A DNA stretch of 38,943 nt. Origin: DASYAE01 sp036501535. GTDB taxonomy: Bacteria; Actinomycetota; Actinomycetes; Streptomycetales; Catenulisporaceae. Of this stretch, positions 1-7,977 are shown piece after piece (position 1 is the first letter of the stretch; each line of letters opens with the position of its first letter). The stretch spans positions 1-38,943 of the forward strand of contig DASYAE010000245.1 in NCBI GenBank assembly GCA_036501535.1, in the 5' to 3' direction. The position numbers and the translations under genes were made by a program. The notes beneath the pieces are model-generated. The model saw only the letters and a list, made by a program, of their open reading frames with translations, was not told the DNA's origin and did not search any database.

Positions 1-145
1 CCCGACCCCGCCAGCCTGCTACCGGGCCTCCTGACAGCTACCCGGACCGGACTTCCACCGGCAAGCGACGACGAGCTTGCGGGTCAGTCATTAACCAGAC
101 ATTCGATCAATTTCCCTTCCCTACTGGACGCACAGGAGCCCCCTG

Positions 146-967
146 ATGTATTCCGATGCGAGTTCGAGCCCGAGTGCCAGCACGAGCCCGAGCACGAACA
201 CGAGCGCAAGCACGAGCACCATCACGAACACTTCGCCGCGCCGGCTGGCACGGGCAGCCGGCGGCCTGTACCTGACCAACATCGTCTTCGGCGCCTTCGC
301 CCTCGGCCTGGTCCCGGCGATACTGATCGGGTCCAATCTGGCGACGACGGCCCACAACATCGAGACCCACGAGTTCCTGTACCGTTCCGGCCTGGCGGCA
401 CACATCGTGGTCACCCTGACCAACGTCCCGATGGCAGTGATCTTCTACGAGCTGTTCGCCGTGGTCAACCGCCGCCTCGCCCTGCTGGACGCGTGCTTCA
501 CCCTGGTGGCGACCGCCGTCGAGACCGCCGGCCTGATGAACCAGTTCACACCGCTGCTCCTCCTGAACAACGGCCCCGACGCGGGCGCGATACCGACCTC
601 GCAGCTGCAGGCCCTGGCGCATCTGTCGACCGATCTGTCGCCGATCAACTACAGCATCTACACGATCTTCTACGGCTGCGACATCGCCATCGTCGCCTAC
701 CTGGTGTACACCTCGACGTTCCTGCCGAAAACAATCGGCGCGCTTCTGGCGATCGACGGCTTCGTCTACCTGGCCAACGGCTTCACGAACGTCCTCGCCC
801 CCGGAGTCTCCGCCCACCTAGCCCCCTGGACCGAGCTGCCCCCGCTCCTCGGCGAGGGATCGCTCTGCGTGTGGCTCCTCATCGCGGGCGTGAACGTCCA
901 GAGGTGGAAGGCCAGAGCGGCCATGACAACCCGGGCCCTGCCGACTCCCCTGGATGAGACAGCCTAA
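146..967 (+). CDS. DUF4386 family membrane protein
   Basis: Integral membrane protein of 273 residues with about six hydrophobic segments between residues 35 and 255. The pattern, a TM segment rich in Gly and Ala near residue 40, an MxVIFYELF stretch and a late helix ending near VNVQRW, is that of the DUF4386 family, whose function is unknown. The ATG at 146 has an AGGAG eight bases upstream. Residues 6-30 form an unusual Ser/Thr/Pro-rich cytosolic tail encoded by a degenerate CGAGCA-type repeat; family members normally start close to the first helix, so this tail looks like a local expansion. No partner gene is adjacent, so the context gives no role. Confidence 0.72.
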   Translation: MYSDASSSPSASTSPSTNTSASTSTITNTSPRRLARAAGGLYLTNIVFGAFALGLVPAILIGSNLATTAHNIETHEFLYRSGLAAHIVVTLTNVPMAVIFYELFAVVNRRLALLDACFTLVATAVETAGLMNQFTPLLLLNNGPDAGAIPTSQLQALAHLSTDLSPINYSIYTIFYGCDIAIVAYLVYTSTFLPKTIGALLAIDGFVYLANGFTNVLAPGVSAHLAPWTELPPLLGEGSLCVWLLIAGVNVQRWKARAAMTTRALPTPLDETA

Positions 968-1128
968 CCGCCCAATGCCGTTCGTTTCATCTGCTCGGTA
1001 TCGGCAGCCCGGCTCCTGCGCGCAGTCTCGCCATACGCCGCAAGGTGGTCAACAGACGGCTGAGGCACCAGGATCGCGGCCCGCGCCGATTGCTCGGCCC
1101 GGACACGTGGTCCGAGCCTTCGGTTCGG

Positions 1129-1201
1129 TGCCCTCGGCGCGATTCGAACGCGCGACTTTTCGCTTAGGAGGCGAACGCTCTATCCCCTGAGCTACGAGGG
1201 C
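1129..1201 (-). tRNA. tRNA-Arg (anticodon CCT)
   Basis: Reading the minus strand gives a 7-bp acceptor stem (GCCCTCG with CGAGGGC), a D arm with GCTC, a five-pair anticodon stem TTCGC/GCGAA around the loop CTCCTAA, and a T arm with GTTCGAAT. The anticodon CCT reads AGG, arginine. The length is 73 nt with discriminator A. The terminal CCA is not fully encoded (the next bases are CC then G). Confidence 0.95.
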
Positions 1202-1303
1202 GGGTGTGGTGGGTTGGCCGTCACCGGGGAACAGCCTACCGGGTGGCGCGGCGTACTTGCCGCAGGGTTTCGTCGGCGCGGGGGCGGGCCGGTCCGGGCG
1301 GGA

Positions 1304-1843
1304 TCAGCGGCGGGTGGTGAAGAGGACGTAGCCGTAGCTGAGGCCCAGGGCGTCGGGGTGTGCGGCCAGCCAGGCGTTCGCGATGTCGGCGGGGAATTCC
1401 AGGCGCAGGACGGACTCGAAGTCGCTTCGGCGGGTGAAGCGCCATTCACTCATGACCTCGGTGCGCTCGGCGGATCGGGCGGCCCACCAGTCGTCCGTGG
1501 CCCGGCCGCCGCCCTGGGCTTGGGAGGTCGTGGAGGCGCGCAGGAGTTCCGCGAACTGGCCACGGTTCAGGTCGTTGTCGACCACGACGAGGGCGCCGCC
1601 CGGCTTGAGCACGCGCATGGCTTCGGCCAGGCCGGGTTCGCAGCCGGGTGGGAAGAAGTAGGCGAAGCGGGCGTGGATGATGTCGGCGGAGGCGTCTGGG
1701 AGCGGGATGTGCTCGGCCGAGCCGTGCAGGACTTCGACTCGGGAGGATGGCATGGCCCCTGCCCGGTTCTCGATCTCGTAGAGCGTCGGGTCGCCGCCCT
1801 GGTTGGGCGCGGGGCTGAAGTCCGCGAGGTGCACGGCGCTCAT
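1304..1843 (-). CDS. Class I methyltransferase-like protein lacking motif I
   Basis: Methyltransf_11-type protein. The later part of the fold is well kept: an acidic-loop region with GSAEHIPLPDAS, HARFAYFFPPG, and motif III LKPGGALVVVD. The SAM-binding glycine loop (VLDxGxGxG) and the beta-2 acidic residue that should precede these are absent. The N-terminal LYEIENRA segment runs almost directly into VEVLHGSAEH, where I would expect about 60 residues in related proteins. I infer an in-frame internal deletion, so SAM binding is doubtful. The start is uncertain: ATG 1843 matches where relatives seem to begin, and a GTG at 1918 would add 25 poorly conserved residues; neither has a clear ribosome site. 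Divergent from the MMPL gene. Confidence 0.7.
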   Translation of the reverse strand: MSAVHLADFSPAPNQGGDPTLYEIENRAGAMPSSRVEVLHGSAEHIPLPDASADIIHARFAYFFPPGCEPGLAEAMRVLKPGGALVVVDNDLNRGQFAELLRASTTSQAQGGGRATDDWWAARSAERTEVMSEWRFTRRSDFESVLRLEFPADIANAWLAAHPDALGLSYGYVLFTTRR

Positions 1844-1939
1844 CCTGGCAGCGGATCGGCTCGAGTGCAGGTGGATTCCGGCTCGAGGCCGGTCGCCGGG
1901 CACCGTGACGCTGCTCACAATTTCGCGATATAGCGCCTT

Positions 1940-1958
1940 CGTGTCAGCGCCGTGTCAG
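1940..1958. promoter_or_regulatory. Two CGTGTCAG direct repeats, 11 bp apart
   Basis: CGTGTCAG occurs at 1940-1947 and again at 1951-1958, so the copies lie one helical turn apart. They are in the short divergent region between the methyltransferase-like gene and the MMPL exporter. A regulator site is plausible but no bound protein is identified. Confidence 0.3.
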
Positions 1959-2026
1959 AGCGCCAGCCTACGGTTCTTGAGACTGACATGGACTGACCGA
2001 TCACACCGAAATCCGATGGGGGAACC

Positions 2027-4303
2027 GTGGCCGCAATCGCCCGGTGGTGTTTCCGCAATCGCGGGAAGGTGCTCGCCCTCTGGCTCATCGCGCTGTTCGT
2101 CATTGCCGGCGTGGCGCGCAGCTGGGGCAGTGCCTACTCCACCTCGTTCTCATTGCCCAACACCGACTCGACCAAGGCCATGAACCTCCTGCAGAGCCAG
2201 GACTCGAAGGCTTCCGGAGACCAGGACACCATCGTCTGGCACGTCACCTCGCCGACCGCGAAGGTGACCGACCCGGCCGTGGAACAGACCATGACGCAGG
2301 TGCTGCAGAAGGTGGCCGGCCTGCCCGAGGTCGTTTCCGTGGCCAGCCCCTATGCCGCGCACGGCGGCGTGCAGATCAGTGCCGACGGGCGCACCGCGTA
2401 CGCGCAGGTCGACTTCGCCGAGCAGGCCGCCCAGCTGACCACGCAGGACGTCCAGAAGGTCGTGACCACTGCGCAGTCGGCCAAGTCGGCCTCGCTCGAC
2501 GTGGAGCTCGGCGGGACCGCGATCGAGTCGGCCCAGCAGACCCAGACCTCCTCGGCCGAGTCGCTCGGCTACCTCGCCGCGGTGATCGTGCTGCTGCTCG
2601 CCTTCGGCTCCCTGATCGGCGCGCTGCTGCCGATCTTCATCGCGATCTTCGGGCTCGGCATCGGCACCTCGCTGATCGAGATCACCTCGCACGGCATGTC
2701 CATCCCGTCGCTGGCCCCGATCCTGGCCGCGCTGATCGGCATCGGCGTCGGCATCGACTACGCGCTGTTCATCGTGACCCGGTTCCGCAACGGGGTGAAG
2801 TCGGGGCTCACGCACGAGGACGCCGTGGTCCAGTCGCTCAACACGTCCGGCCGCGCGGTGCTGTTCGCCGGCGCGACCGTCTGCATCGCCCTGTGCGGCC
2901 TGCTGACCACGCAGATGGGCTTCCTGTCCGGGGTCGGGGTGGGCGCCGCGATCGCGGTGGCCACCGTGGTGGTCGCGGCGATCACGCTGCTGCCGGCGCT
3001 GCTCGGGTTCAAGTTCATCGGCAAGCGGGTCATGGCCCGACGGGAGCGCCGGAAGATGCGGGCGAGCGGCCCGATCACCGGCGACCCCATCGGGGTGTGG
3101 GCGCGCTGGGCGAAGGTGGTGGAGAAGCGGCCGAAGCTGCTGGCCCTGGCCGCCGTGGTGATCATGGGCGTGCTGATCATCCCGACGCTGTCGCTGCGGA
3201 TGGGCTCCTCGGACCAGGGCAACGACCCGAGTTCGACCACCACGCGCCAGGCGTACGACCTGCTGGCCGACGGCTTCGGGCTGGGCTTCAACGGACCGCT
3301 GCTGATCGTGGCCCAGCTCGAGTCGCCGGGCGACGCGGCCGCGGTGACCCACCTGGCCGCCCAGATCAAGGCGGTGCCGGACGTGGCGACCGTCGCGGCC
3401 GCCCCGGTCGCCAACGGCGCGAAGGTGGCGACCATCGAGGTGGTGCCGAAGACCTCGCCGGAGTCGGCGCAGACCGCCGACCTGGTGAACCAGCTGCGCG
3501 GCAGCGTCATCCCGCAGGCGGAGCAGGGTACGACGATGCACGCCTACGTCGGCGGCGTCACCGCGATCTACCAGGACTTCGCCGGGGTCATGCAGTCCAA
3601 GCTGCCGCTGTTCATCGCGGTGGTGATCGGACTCGGCTTCCTGCTGCTGCTGGTGGCCTTCCGCTCGCTGGCCGTGCCGCTGGCCGCCGCGGTGATGAAC
3701 CTGCTGGCCGCGGGCGCCTCGTTCGGCGTGATCGTGGCGATGTTCCAGTGGGGCTGGGGCTCGAACGCGCTGGGGCTCGGCGCGGCCGGGCCGGTCGAGT
3801 CCTGGCTGCCGGTGATGATGCTGGCCATCCTGTTCGGCCTGTCGATGGACTACCAGGTGTTCCTGGTCAGCCGGATGCACGAGGAGTGGGTCCGCACCCA
3901 CGACAACCGGCGGGCGGTGCGCATCGGCCAGGCCGAGACCGGACGGGTGATCACCGCCGCGGCGACCATCATGGTCTGCGTGTTCCTCTCGTTCCTGATC
4001 CTGGGTCAGCGGGACGTGGCCGAGTTCGGCATCGGCCTCGCGTCGGCGGTCCTGCTGGACGCGTTCGTGCTCCGGATGCTGCTGGTGCCGTCGGTCATGC
4101 AGCTGGTCGGCAAGGCCAACTGGTGGATCCCGGCATGGCTGGACCGGATCCTGCCGCACCTGTCCGTGGAGGGCGGCGGCGACCAGCCGGTGCCGAACGC
4201 GCAGCTCGACCCGGTGCTGTTCGGCGACCGCGGAGCGAAGAGCGCGGCCGGGGACGAGGGCGAGCCGGAAGACGTCCTGGTGGGCAGCGGCTCAGGCCGA
4301 TAG
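2027..4303 (+). CDS. MMPL/RND family exporter
   Basis: Inner-membrane RND-type transporter of 758 residues, the usual length for actinobacterial MMPL proteins. It has the duplicated layout: TM1 at about 14-34, a periplasmic loop, a five-helix bundle at about 180-340, TM7 near 375, a second loop, and a second bundle at about 525-695. Each bundle carries the family's GxxxDY-type motif: IGVGIDYALF (Asp about 244) and GLSMDYQVFL (Asp about 608), expected to form the proton relay. GTG start with GGGGGAA just upstream. These pumps export lipids, drugs or specialised metabolites; here it is monocistronic with its own terminator, and I see no direct link to the cluster that starts 5 kb downstream. 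Confidence 0.9.
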   Translation: MAAIARWCFRNRGKVLALWLIALFVIAGVARSWGSAYSTSFSLPNTDSTKAMNLLQSQDSKASGDQDTIVWHVTSPTAKVTDPAVEQTMTQVLQKVAGLPEVVSVASPYAAHGGVQISADGRTAYAQVDFAEQAAQLTTQDVQKVVTTAQSAKSASLDVELGGTAIESAQQTQTSSAESLGYLAAVIVLLLAFGSLIGALLPIFIAIFGLGIGTSLIEITSHGMSIPSLAPILAALIGIGVGIDYALFIVTRFRNGVKSGLTHEDAVVQSLNTSGRAVLFAGATVCIALCGLLTTQMGFLSGVGVGAAIAVATVVVAAITLLPALLGFKFIGKRVMARRERRKMRASGPITGDPIGVWARWAKVVEKRPKLLALAAVVIMGVLIIPTLSLRMGSSDQGNDPSSTTTRQAYDLLADGFGLGFNGPLLIVAQLESPGDAAAVTHLAAQIKAVPDVATVAAAPVANGAKVATIEVVPKTSPESAQTADLVNQLRGSVIPQAEQGTTMHAYVGGVTAIYQDFAGVMQSKLPLFIAVVIGLGFLLLLVAFRSLAVPLAAAVMNLLAAGASFGVIVAMFQWGWGSNALGLGAAGPVESWLPVMMLAILFGLSMDYQVFLVSRMHEEWVRTHDNRRAVRIGQAETGRVITAAATIMVCVFLSFLILGQRDVAEFGIGLASAVLLDAFVLRMLLVPSVMQLVGKANWWIPAWLDRILPHLSVEGGGDQPVPNAQLDPVLFGDRGAKSAAGDEGEPEDVLVGSGSGR

Positions 4304-4337
4304 CTAGGACTGGGATAAGGCAGCGCCGATAGACACG

Positions 4338-4376
4338 GCGGTGGGGAAGCGCGATCGGGTCGCGCTTCCCCACCGC
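4338..4376. terminator. Bidirectional intrinsic terminator
   Basis: A 17-bp perfect stem with a five-base loop (arms 4338-4354 and 4360-4376), followed by TGGTTTTGTT. It lies between the convergent MMPL and DUF4395 genes and can serve both. Confidence 0.85.
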
Positions 4377-4437
4377 TGGTTTTGTTGGCGCTGGTTTTTA
4401 TTGGCGCTGTCTTATTGGCGCTGCGCGGAACAGGTCG

Positions 4438-4887
4438 TCAGCCGCGGTGTGGCGCCAGCCGACGCAGCCTCAGGTACATCTCGCAGCCTAGGCAGTAGTC
4501 GAATGCGGCATTGAGGAACGCCGCGGCCAGGGCAGCGGCGGTCATGATGATGCCGAGCGGGGTGACGCCGGCGAGATAGCCGACTGCGCCGATGCCCACG
4601 AAGACGAGAGCGACGCCCTGCGCGAAACGAGGCGGGGCCGGGTCCTCGAGTTCGGTCGGATTGCCGAGCCTCGGGCGGATCAACGAGCGGTAGATGTAGC
4701 CGTAGGGCGCGTACCTGATGCCGGCAATGGCGCCTATCGCGAAGACCACGGCCTGCGCGGCCAATAGCCAGCCGCTGCTGGTCACCAGGACGATGACGAG
4801 GACGACGGCGGTGATAGCCGCGCCGAAGCGTGGACTGCGGGGATCGATGAGTGCAGGTGTTGCGGAGGTCGGAGTTGCAGAGGACAC
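4438..4887 (-). CDS. DUF4395 family membrane protein
   Basis: Small integral membrane protein of 149 residues with about four TM segments. It has the DUF4395 signatures IDPRSPRFGAAIT near the N-terminus, PRLGNPTELEDPAPPRFAQ in the middle, and a cysteine-containing C-terminus FDYCLGCEMYL. The CLGC pair could be redox active (inference). I chose GTG 4887 because GGAG lies eight bases upstream and because the extension to 5016 has no family character. DUF4395 genes often neighbour thioredoxin-like genes, and here one lies upstream on the same strand, about 210 bp away. A joint role in envelope thiol chemistry is likely but unproven. Confidence 0.82.
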   Translation of the reverse strand: MSSATPTSATPALIDPRSPRFGAAITAVVLVIVLVTSSGWLLAAQAVVFAIGAIAGIRYAPYGYIYRSLIRPRLGNPTELEDPAPPRFAQGVALVFVGIGAVGYLAGVTPLGIIMTAAALAAAFLNAAFDYCLGCEMYLRLRRLAPHRG

Positions 4888-5032
4888 GGGGAGCGCTCCA
4901 TGACAAGGGATGAGCAGTTGAGATGTGACGTCTAGGGCGATGGCCGCCATAGCCGCGTCGATCACAGAGACGTCGGTCGCGGCGGTGACGTGATCGGTCA
5001 GAATCGCCCGAGACATGCACTGGTGCAGACGT

Positions 5033-5049
5033 GGCAGTGGTCCACTGCC
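5033..5049. promoter_or_regulatory. GGCAGTGG/CCACTGCC palindrome
   Basis: Perfect 8-bp arms around one base, between the thioredoxin gene and the DUF4395 gene. It could be an operator for DUF4395 or a weak attenuating hairpin after the thioredoxin gene. No T-run follows on either side. Confidence 0.3.
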
Positions 5050-5097
5050 CGCCTGCGGGTGAGCGCAGTGCCCGGCCTTATTTCGCCTGGCATATGT

Positions 5098-5568
5098 TCA
5101 TCGTACGAGCCCGTCAAGGGCTCCGATCACGTCTATGACCTGCTGCTTGCGCGGGACGCCTGCGGCGCGCCCGGCCACCCGGCCGGCCGAGTCGAGGATC
5201 AGCGTCGTCGGGGTGCGCCGGACGCCGAGCTCGCGGACGAGGTCCAGGTGGGATTCGGCGTCCACCTCGACGTGCGCGACTCCGTCGGTCGCGGCGGCGA
5301 CGTCCGCCAGCACGACCCTGGTCGCCCGGCACGGCGCGCAGAATGCCGAGGAGAACTGCAGCAGCGTGGCACGCTCGCCGAGCGCACCGCCGATCTTCTC
5401 CCCGGTGAGGGCGCCGGGGGCGGCGTCGGCCGGTTCCGCGGCGGGCACTGGCGTCGGCGACTCGGGCTGAGGACGCACCCGCACCTGCCCGTCGGTCCTC
5501 CTGCGCACAAGCCCGAAAACCGTGGCCGCCACCAGCACTGCGACCACCACGATCAGACCCGTCGTCAT
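5098..5568 (-). CDS. Membrane-anchored thioredoxin-like protein
   Basis: 156-residue protein starting at ATG 5568: an N-terminal TM anchor (residues 4-21), a charged Pro-rich linker to about 55, then a thioredoxin fold with active site FCAPC (Cys77, Cys80) and the cis-Pro in RRTPTTL (Pro120). Such proteins act as thiol:disulfide reductases facing the cell exterior. A TTG at 5661 would add 31 residues but lies inside the divergent promoter, so I reject it. The gene is divergent from the HTH/Clp-N pair, and the two TGTCAA-TTGACA dyads lie in its promoter. Downstream on the same strand is DUF4395. Confidence 0.85.
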   Translation of the reverse strand: MTTGLIVVVAVLVAATVFGLVRRRTDGQVRVRPQPESPTPVPAAEPADAAPGALTGEKIGGALGERATLLQFSSAFCAPCRATRVVLADVAAATDGVAHVEVDAESHLDLVRELGVRRTPTTLILDSAGRVAGRAAGVPRKQQVIDVIGALDGLVR

Positions 5569-5642
5569 ACCCGCTTGCAGCAGCGGACGGCACTGCGTTA
5601 TTCCGCCATCACAGTGACGCTCCGTCAGTTGTCGAGCAAAGC

Positions 5643-5687
5643 TGTCAATCAAAGTTGACAACCGTCCCGTGTCAACCTACATTGACA
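5643..5687. promoter_or_regulatory. Two tandem TGTCAA-N6-TTGACA dyads
   Basis: The first dyad is at 5643-5660 and the second at 5670-5687, with identical arms and identical 6-base spacers in length, 27 bp apart. The arms double as -35 elements (TTGACA) on both strands. The likely binder is the HTH protein encoded just downstream, giving autoregulation and control of the divergent thioredoxin gene. This is inferred from position only. Confidence 0.65.
5655..5683 (+). promoter_or_regulatory. Promoter for HTH/Clp-N operon (leaderless)
   Basis: TTGACA at 5655-5660, a 17-bp spacer, then TACATT at 5678-5683. A start about 7 bases later falls on the ATG at 5690, so the mRNA is probably leaderless; there is no Shine-Dalgarno sequence before that ATG. 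The second dyad covers the -10. Confidence 0.55.
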
Positions 5688-5689
5688 GC

Positions 5690-5929
5690 ATGAGCGAAGG
5701 AGTCCAGCTCGCCGAGCAGGCGGGCAGCCAGGACCCGGCGATCGGGCTGCGGGCGGTGCGGGCACTGCGCGAGCTGGCCGAACGGCTTGAGGCCGCGCAG
5801 GTGGCCAGCGCCCGCGGCCGGGGCTGGTCCTGGCAGCAGATCGCCGACTGCCTCGGCGTGTCACGGCAGGCGGTGCACAAGAAGCACCACGGCACCGCGG
5901 ATCCGGCGCTGCGCCGGCGGTTCCGCTGA
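5690..5929 (+). CDS. Small helix-turn-helix regulator
   Basis: 79-residue DNA-binding protein. A leading helix (residues about 15-45, Arg/Glu/Ala-rich) is followed by an HTH of the type GWSWQQIADCLGVSRQAV and a basic tail HKKHHG. The same arrangement is found in small actinobacterial HTH proteins paired with Clp N-domain genes. It stands 15 bp ahead of the Clp-N gene, so they form an operon. ATG 5690 fits the promoter; a GTG at 5669 would put the -10 inside the coding region. It probably binds the tandem dyads that overlap its own promoter. Confidence 0.8.
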   Translation: MSEGVQLAEQAGSQDPAIGLRAVRALRELAERLEAAQVASARGRGWSWQQIADCLGVSRQAVHKKHHGTADPALRRRFR

Positions 5930-5944
5930 AGGGAGAGAGCAGCG

Positions 5945-6535
5945 TTGTTGGAACGATTCTCCGACACGGCGCGCGGCGCCGTGCGGCAGGCGCGTGACCA
6001 GGCGCACGGCCTGCATCACGACTACATCGGCACAGAGCATCTGCTGCTCGCGCTGCTGACCGGCGATGGCGGGATCGCGACCAGGGTTCTTCAGGCACAC
6101 GGAGTCTCCCAGGAGACGGTGCGAGCCGCGATCGTCGACGAGAGCGGCGAGGATCTCGATCGCGAGGCCCTGGCCACCTTGGGCATCGACCTCGACGTGG
6201 TGCGCGCGGCCGTCGAGGCGAGCTTGGGGCCCGGCGCGCTGGACGCTCCGGCGTCCTCGGCACCGGGCGGCGGCCGGCAGCCGTTCACCCGGTCGATCAA
6301 CCCGGCCCGCCGTCCGGTCGGCCCCTGGTTCACCCGGCCGGCGAAGAAGTCGCTGGAACTCGCGCTGCGCGAGGCGGTGCAGCACCACCGCCGCGAGATC
6401 GACAGCGGGGACCTGCTGGTCGGCATCATCCGGGCCGAGGGCGGGCTCGGCGCGCGGATCCTGGAGAAGCTGGGCCAGGACCTTGAGACGCTGTGCGCTG
6501 AGGCAGTCGCAGCGCCTCGCACCGAGGCCGCTTAA
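5945..6535 (+). CDS. Stand-alone Clp N-terminal domain protein
   Basis: 196-residue protein with the two-repeat Clp_N substrate/adaptor-binding domain and no AAA+ ATPase. Repeat one is near residues 1-65 (RFSDTARGAV, HDYIGTEHLLLALL) and repeat two near 120-185 (KKSLELALREAVQHH, EIDSGDLLVGIIR), joined by a Pro/Gly-rich linker at about 97-115. TTG start preceded by GGGAGAG. In ClpC and ClpA this domain docks adaptors and substrates; a free copy could sequester or deliver clients (inference). Co-transcribed with the HTH gene, it may be the sensor half of a small stress circuit. Confidence 0.85.
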   Translation: MLERFSDTARGAVRQARDQAHGLHHDYIGTEHLLLALLTGDGGIATRVLQAHGVSQETVRAAIVDESGEDLDREALATLGIDLDVVRAAVEASLGPGALDAPASSAPGGGRQPFTRSINPARRPVGPWFTRPAKKSLELALREAVQHHRREIDSGDLLVGIIRAEGGLGARILEKLGQDLETLCAEAVAAPRTEAA

Positions 6536-6610
6536 GGCACCCTGCGCTGCCTATCCCCTTGCCTGCATCGGCCCGCCCACATCAGCTGGCCCACATCAGC
6601 ACAGTCCACG

Positions 6611-6638
6611 GCCCGGCCCCGCATGATCGGGGCCGGGC
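6611..6638 (+). terminator. GC-rich hairpin after Clp-N gene
   Basis: Perfect 11-bp stem with loop CATGAT, 75 bp after the Clp-N stop codon. There is no T-run, which is common for terminators in high-GC actinomycetes. Confidence 0.6.
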
Positions 6639-6717
6639 TGCAGCGTGCTTACGGGCTCCTTATCGGCCAAATGGGATCGTCGGTCTGGTAACAGACACAC
6701 GCGAATAGGCGGATGAC

Positions 6718-6996
6718 GTGATTAAGACAGTCGGAACGGCCGTTGTCGGCGCCCTCCTGTGCGCCGCGCTGCTTGCCGGCTGCGGCGAAAAGGCCGCGGC
6801 GGCAGGCGGATCGGGTGCCGGCGGCGCGCAGAGCACATCGTCCCCGACCGCCGCGGGAAACCCGGGCGCCGCGAACGAGCCGAGCGGGGCGGCCGCGGTC
6901 GACTCCGAGCTGAATTCGGTCGACCAGCAGCTCGGCGCAGCCGGCTCGGACGTCGCCAAGGCCACCCAGAGCCCCTCCGACGGCGACGGCAGCTGA
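6718..6996 (+). CDS. Small secreted lipoprotein
   Basis: 92-residue protein with a signal peptide and lipobox ALLAGC (lipidated Cys22), then a low-complexity Gly/Ala/Ser stretch and a short C-terminal amphipathic segment with ELNSVDQQLGAAGSDV. GTG start. It should be anchored to the outer face of the membrane. It precedes, by 94 bp, a secreted helical protein on the same strand, and the two may work together; I do not know the function of either. Confidence 0.7.
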   Translation: MIKTVGTAVVGALLCAALLAGCGEKAAAAGGSGAGGAQSTSSPTAAGNPGAANEPSGAAAVDSELNSVDQQLGAAGSDVAKATQSPSDGDGS

Positions 6997-7090
6997 CCGG
7001 CCCCAGGCCGACCCCACCGGGGCCCGACCGGGACCCCCGACGACAGCGCGATCCCAACGCGATCCCGAAGATCAGAAAAAGGTCGATGAC

Positions 7091-7873
7091 GTGAAAGCAC
7101 TCGTTCGCATCAGCGCGATGGCCGCGGGGGCGGCGCTCGCCCTCGTAGCGGCGCTGCCCGCGCAGGCCGACTCCTCGTCGGCGAGCCCCTCGCCCTCCGC
7201 GGCCTCTGGCAAGGGCGCCGCCAAGGACAGCCTGTCCGCGGCACAGGCGCTGGTCACCTCCCGGATCGATGGCAGGCTCTCCACCCTGCAGGCGTTGACC
7301 ACCTCGATCAACAGCTCGAAGTACCTGGCCAGCGCAGACAAGACGACGCTGGCCAACCAGATCGGCTCCGACACCTCGGGCCTGACCGCGCTGAAGAGCA
7401 AGGTGGCCAGCGAGACGACAGTGGCCGCCGTGCGGACGGACGCGGTCGCCATGGTCGACGACTACCGCGTCTACCTTCTGATGGCGCCTCAGGTGCGGCT
7501 CTCCGACGCCCTCGACGCCGAGGCCGCCGCGGCCACGACCCTGCAGAACGCCTACACCAAGCTCTCCACGCTGCTCTCCCAGAACGGCGGGATCACCTCG
7601 GCCGAGCAGTCCGAGCTCTCGGACATGCAGGCGCAGATCAACGCCGCGAAGTCGGCGGACAACGGGCAGATCGCCACGCTGCTCGGGCTCAAGCCGGGCC
7701 CGGACGCCTCGTCGCTGACCGGCTCGGTGAAGGCGGTCTCCGCGGCGGCCAAGTCGGCCCGCGGCGACCTGGTCAAGGCCCGCGCCGACGCCAAGCAGCT
7801 GCGCTCCGCGGTCAAGTCGGCCAAGCCGAGCTCGCCGGCCGCCTCGGCCTCGGCGTCGTCCTCGGCTTCCTGA
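7091..7873 (+). CDS. Secreted helical protein, unknown function
   Basis: 260-residue exported protein. Signal peptide residues 1-26 with a likely cleavage after AQA, then a Ser/Pro-rich linker, a mostly alpha-helical body (about 45-240) with heptad-like repeats, and a Ser/Ala/Pro tail at about 240-260. GTG start with AAAGG nine bases upstream. No enzymatic motif is visible. The composition suggests a coiled-coil cell-wall-space protein. It is paired with the upstream lipoprotein. Confidence 0.7.
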   Translation: MKALVRISAMAAGAALALVAALPAQADSSSASPSPSAASGKGAAKDSLSAAQALVTSRIDGRLSTLQALTTSINSSKYLASADKTTLANQIGSDTSGLTALKSKVASETTVAAVRTDAVAMVDDYRVYLLMAPQVRLSDALDAEAAAATTLQNAYTKLSTLLSQNGGITSAEQSELSDMQAQINAAKSADNGQIATLLGLKPGPDASSLTGSVKAVSAAAKSARGDLVKARADAKQLRSAVKSAKPSSPAASASASSSAS

Positions 7874-7977
7874 GGTCCCCGCTCGCTCAAGCCAGCTGAA
7901 CAGCCCGAAAGCCCGTCCGGTCCGGCATTTTCCACCCCGCTGGTGCGCATCCGTGTGCCCAGGTAAAAGATGGGGGC

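Noticed and set aside
146..240. CRISPR-like repeats
   Set aside because: The repeated units are degenerate, have no constant spacers and are translated.
2150..4159. 669-codon open frame on the minus strand
   Set aside because: It is fully antisense to the MMPL gene, made of Arg/Gly/His-rich low complexity with no family motif; long antisense frames are normal at this GC content.
5669..5929. GTG 5669 as start of the HTH gene
   Set aside because: It would place the -10 and one dyad inside the coding sequence. ATG 5690 fits the promoter and the alignment of the helix.
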